Below, piece after piece: positions 61,397 to 62,650 of a DNA stretch of 62,650 bases; position 1 is the stretch's first letter, and each line of letters opens with the position of its first letter. Source of the DNA: Anaerolineae bacterium (lineage in GTDB: Bacteria; Chloroflexota; Anaerolineae; Promineifilales; Promineifilaceae); NCBI GenBank assembly GCA_007123775.1, contig SLGK01000156.1, positions 1-62,650 of the forward strand, read 5' to 3'. The position numbers and the translations under genes were made by a program. The notes under the pieces are model-generated. The model was not told the origin of the DNA, made no database searches, and was given only the letters and a program-made list of their open reading frames with translations.

Positions 61397-62648
61397 TGAC
61401 TTCTGCCGTTGAGCCGCCGCGCCGGTTGTCGCCGGCCGCATACAAACGGCCGTTTTCATCTCGTGAGACGCTGTGGACGCCGCCAAAGTAGATGCTGCGC
61501 GTGGGCCAGCGGTTGACCGGATAGCCCATCGCTTCCAGTTCAGAGACGGCCGTTTCATCAAAACCGGCCTCACATTGCAGCACCCCATCCTCCACATGGA
61601 CGCGGGCCACGTTGACCGCTTCAGCCAGCGGCATTTCAAAATCCAGCAGATTACACAATACCTGCAAGATAGCGCTACGAATGCGGATGCTGCCGCCGCT
61701 GCCCAGCACCAGCCGCGTCTGGCCATCCTTTAGCACAATAGTAGGCGTCATCATGGTGGGAATGCGCTCCCCGGCCGGCCGCGTGTGAAAGCCGTTGGGG
61801 TGCAGGTCGGCCTCGCCCAGCATGTTGTTGAGAATGATGCCCGTGCCCGGCACCACATACCCGGCCGATTCGCCCGCCGTTGTCGTCAGGCTGACCGCCA
61901 GCCCGTCCTCATCCATCACGCTGAGGTGGCTGGTATTGTTGCCGCTTGTTGGCTCTGCCTGTGGCGGCGTGGGCCGGCTGCGGTGGAGGGCTTCGTTAAT
62001 CCGCTCGACGTAGGTGTGGATAAAACCGTCGTCCAAAAAGCGGGCAATCGCTTCGGCGGTAGGGAAGGCCAGGCTGAGGTTTTCCCAGGTGTTGCGGGCG
62101 TGGGTGGTGGCGGTCATTACTTCGTACAAAAGGCTGAGGTGTTGGGCCGAGCCGTGTGTCAGGCGGCGCACGTCGAACTGGTTGAGCAGTTTGAAGGTGA
62201 AGGCGGTCAGGACGCCGCCGCTGGAGCAGGGCGGCGGCAGCAGTATCTCGAACTCCCGGTAGGCCAGCCGGATCGGTTCGGCCTTGTGGACCTGGTAGTG
62301 GGCCAGGTCGGTGGCGGTGAGTAGGCCGCCCCGGGTTTGCTGGTCATGGACGATGGTTTGGGCCAAACGGCCGTTTCGCACCAGTGATTCCCCTTCTAGC
62401 GCCAGTTCTGCCAAAGTGGCGGCCAGATCGGGAATGTGGAAATGGTCTTCGGGCTGGATGAGACGGCCGTTTTTCATGAAAATCCGGCGCATGGCGGGGG
62501 TGTGGGTGTAGAGGGGGGCCAGTAGTTCGCAGGTGTCGGTCTGGAAGCGGGTCAGGTGCAGCCCCTCGCGGGCCAGGCGCAGGGCGGGTTGGAGTAAGGT
62601 GGGCAGGGGTAAACGGCCGTAGTCGGCCGCCAGTTGGCAAAGCCCAAA
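61392..62648 (-). CDS. ggt: Gamma-glutamyltransferase (partial, mirror copy)
   Basis: Mirror of 3-1259. The N-terminal coding part runs off the right end of the window at the same base as on the left. Confidence 0.9.
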   Translation of the reverse strand, partial: FGLCQLAADYGRLPLPTLLQPALRLAREGLHLTRFQTDTCELLAPLYTHTPAMRRIFMKNGRLIQPEDHFHIPDLAATLAELALEGESLVRNGRLAQTIVHDQQTRGGLLTATDLAHYQVHKAEPIRLAYREFEILLPPPCSSGGVLTAFTFKLLNQFDVRRLTHGSAQHLSLLYEVMTATTHARNTWENLSLAFPTAEAIARFLDDGFIHTYVERINEALHRSRPTPPQAEPTSGNNTSHLSVMDEDGLAVSLTTTAGESAGYVVPGTGIILNNMLGEADLHPNGFHTRPAGERIPTMMTPTIVLKDGQTRLVLGSGGSIRIRSAILQVLCNLLDFEMPLAEAVNVARVHVEDGVLQCEAGFDETAVSELEAMGYPVNRWPTRSIYFGGVHSVSRDENGRLYAAGDNRRGGSTAEVT

Positions 62649-62650
62649 AA

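Larger units (their letters stand above)
31326..62650 (-). repeat. Right arm of the window-wide perfect inverted repeat
   Basis: This is the exact reverse complement of the left arm, with no spacer between them. Identical arms of 31 kb without divergence or spacer are not expected to persist in a bacterial chromosome, so this half is probably a fold-back copy and not independent gene content. Confidence 0.97.

Noticed and set aside
1-62650. Reading the two arms as a true duplication of the glycerol cluster
   Set aside because: No single difference between the arms and no spacer; real duplicates diverge or are deleted, so the copies are not counted as separate gene content.

Overview
The dominant feature of this window is its symmetry. 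It is one perfect inverted repeat: base x always pairs with base 62651-x, and the axis lies between 31325 and 31326 with no spacer. Every gene from 1 to 31325 reappears as an exact reverse complement from 31326 to 62650, so there is only about 31.3 kb of unique sequence. The axis falls in the tip of a perfect intrinsic-terminator hairpin (31306-31345). Both outer ends break the same gamma-glutamyltransferase gene at the same base. A fold-back (assembly or amplification chimera) is the simplest reading. A covalently closed hairpin telomere is the interesting but less likely alternative. Full descriptions are given for left-arm genes; right-arm entries are their mirror copies.

Organism (inference, moderate to low confidence): the DNA is moderately GC-rich and bacterial. 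The genes include a MoxR/DUF58/DUF4129 operon, a CAP-LysM surface protein, a GlgC, and Pro/Thr-rich lipoprotein linkers. Intergenic gaps carry short tandem repeats. Together this resembles filamentous Chloroflexota (Anaerolineae/Ardenticatenia-like) genomes. There is no rRNA or other marker to confirm it. The palindrome ACGGCCGT occurs roughly every 300-350 bp in the part I counted, which looks like a genome signature comparable to HIP1 of cyanobacteria.

Layout of the left arm: (1) 3-7202 holds a partial gamma-glutamyltransferase, a lipoprotein, a PHP-family metallohydrolase, an FGGY sugar kinase and a kinase-fold protein. (2) 7251-21295, all on the minus strand, is a glycerol/dihydroxyacetone catabolic cluster. 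In transcription order it is a DhaR-like regulator, glpF, dhaK, dhaL, glpK, glpA, glpB, glpC and a DhaM-HPr-EI fusion. Glycerol enters through GlpF, is phosphorylated by GlpK and oxidised by GlpABC to dihydroxyacetone phosphate. DhaK/DhaL use phosphate relayed from PEP through the single-chain DhaM fusion to phosphorylate dihydroxyacetone to the same product. A 672-bp leader between dhaR and glpF carries two operator-like sites spaced three helical turns apart. (3) 21542-26313 holds glgC, a CAP-LysM protein, an isoaspartyl peptidase and ychF. (4) 26469-30900 on the minus strand is a five-gene MoxR-type operon with 4-8 bp overlaps. (5) 31082-31264 is a small basic coiled-coil protein that ends at the central terminator.

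No tRNA, rRNA, CRISPR array, transposase or phage gene was recognised. The repeats seen are heptamer-type tandem arrays in intergenic gaps, often supplying the TAG stop codon of the neighbouring gene, and a hairpin element of about 68 bp present twice per arm, with a possible relative inside the FGGY kinase gene.
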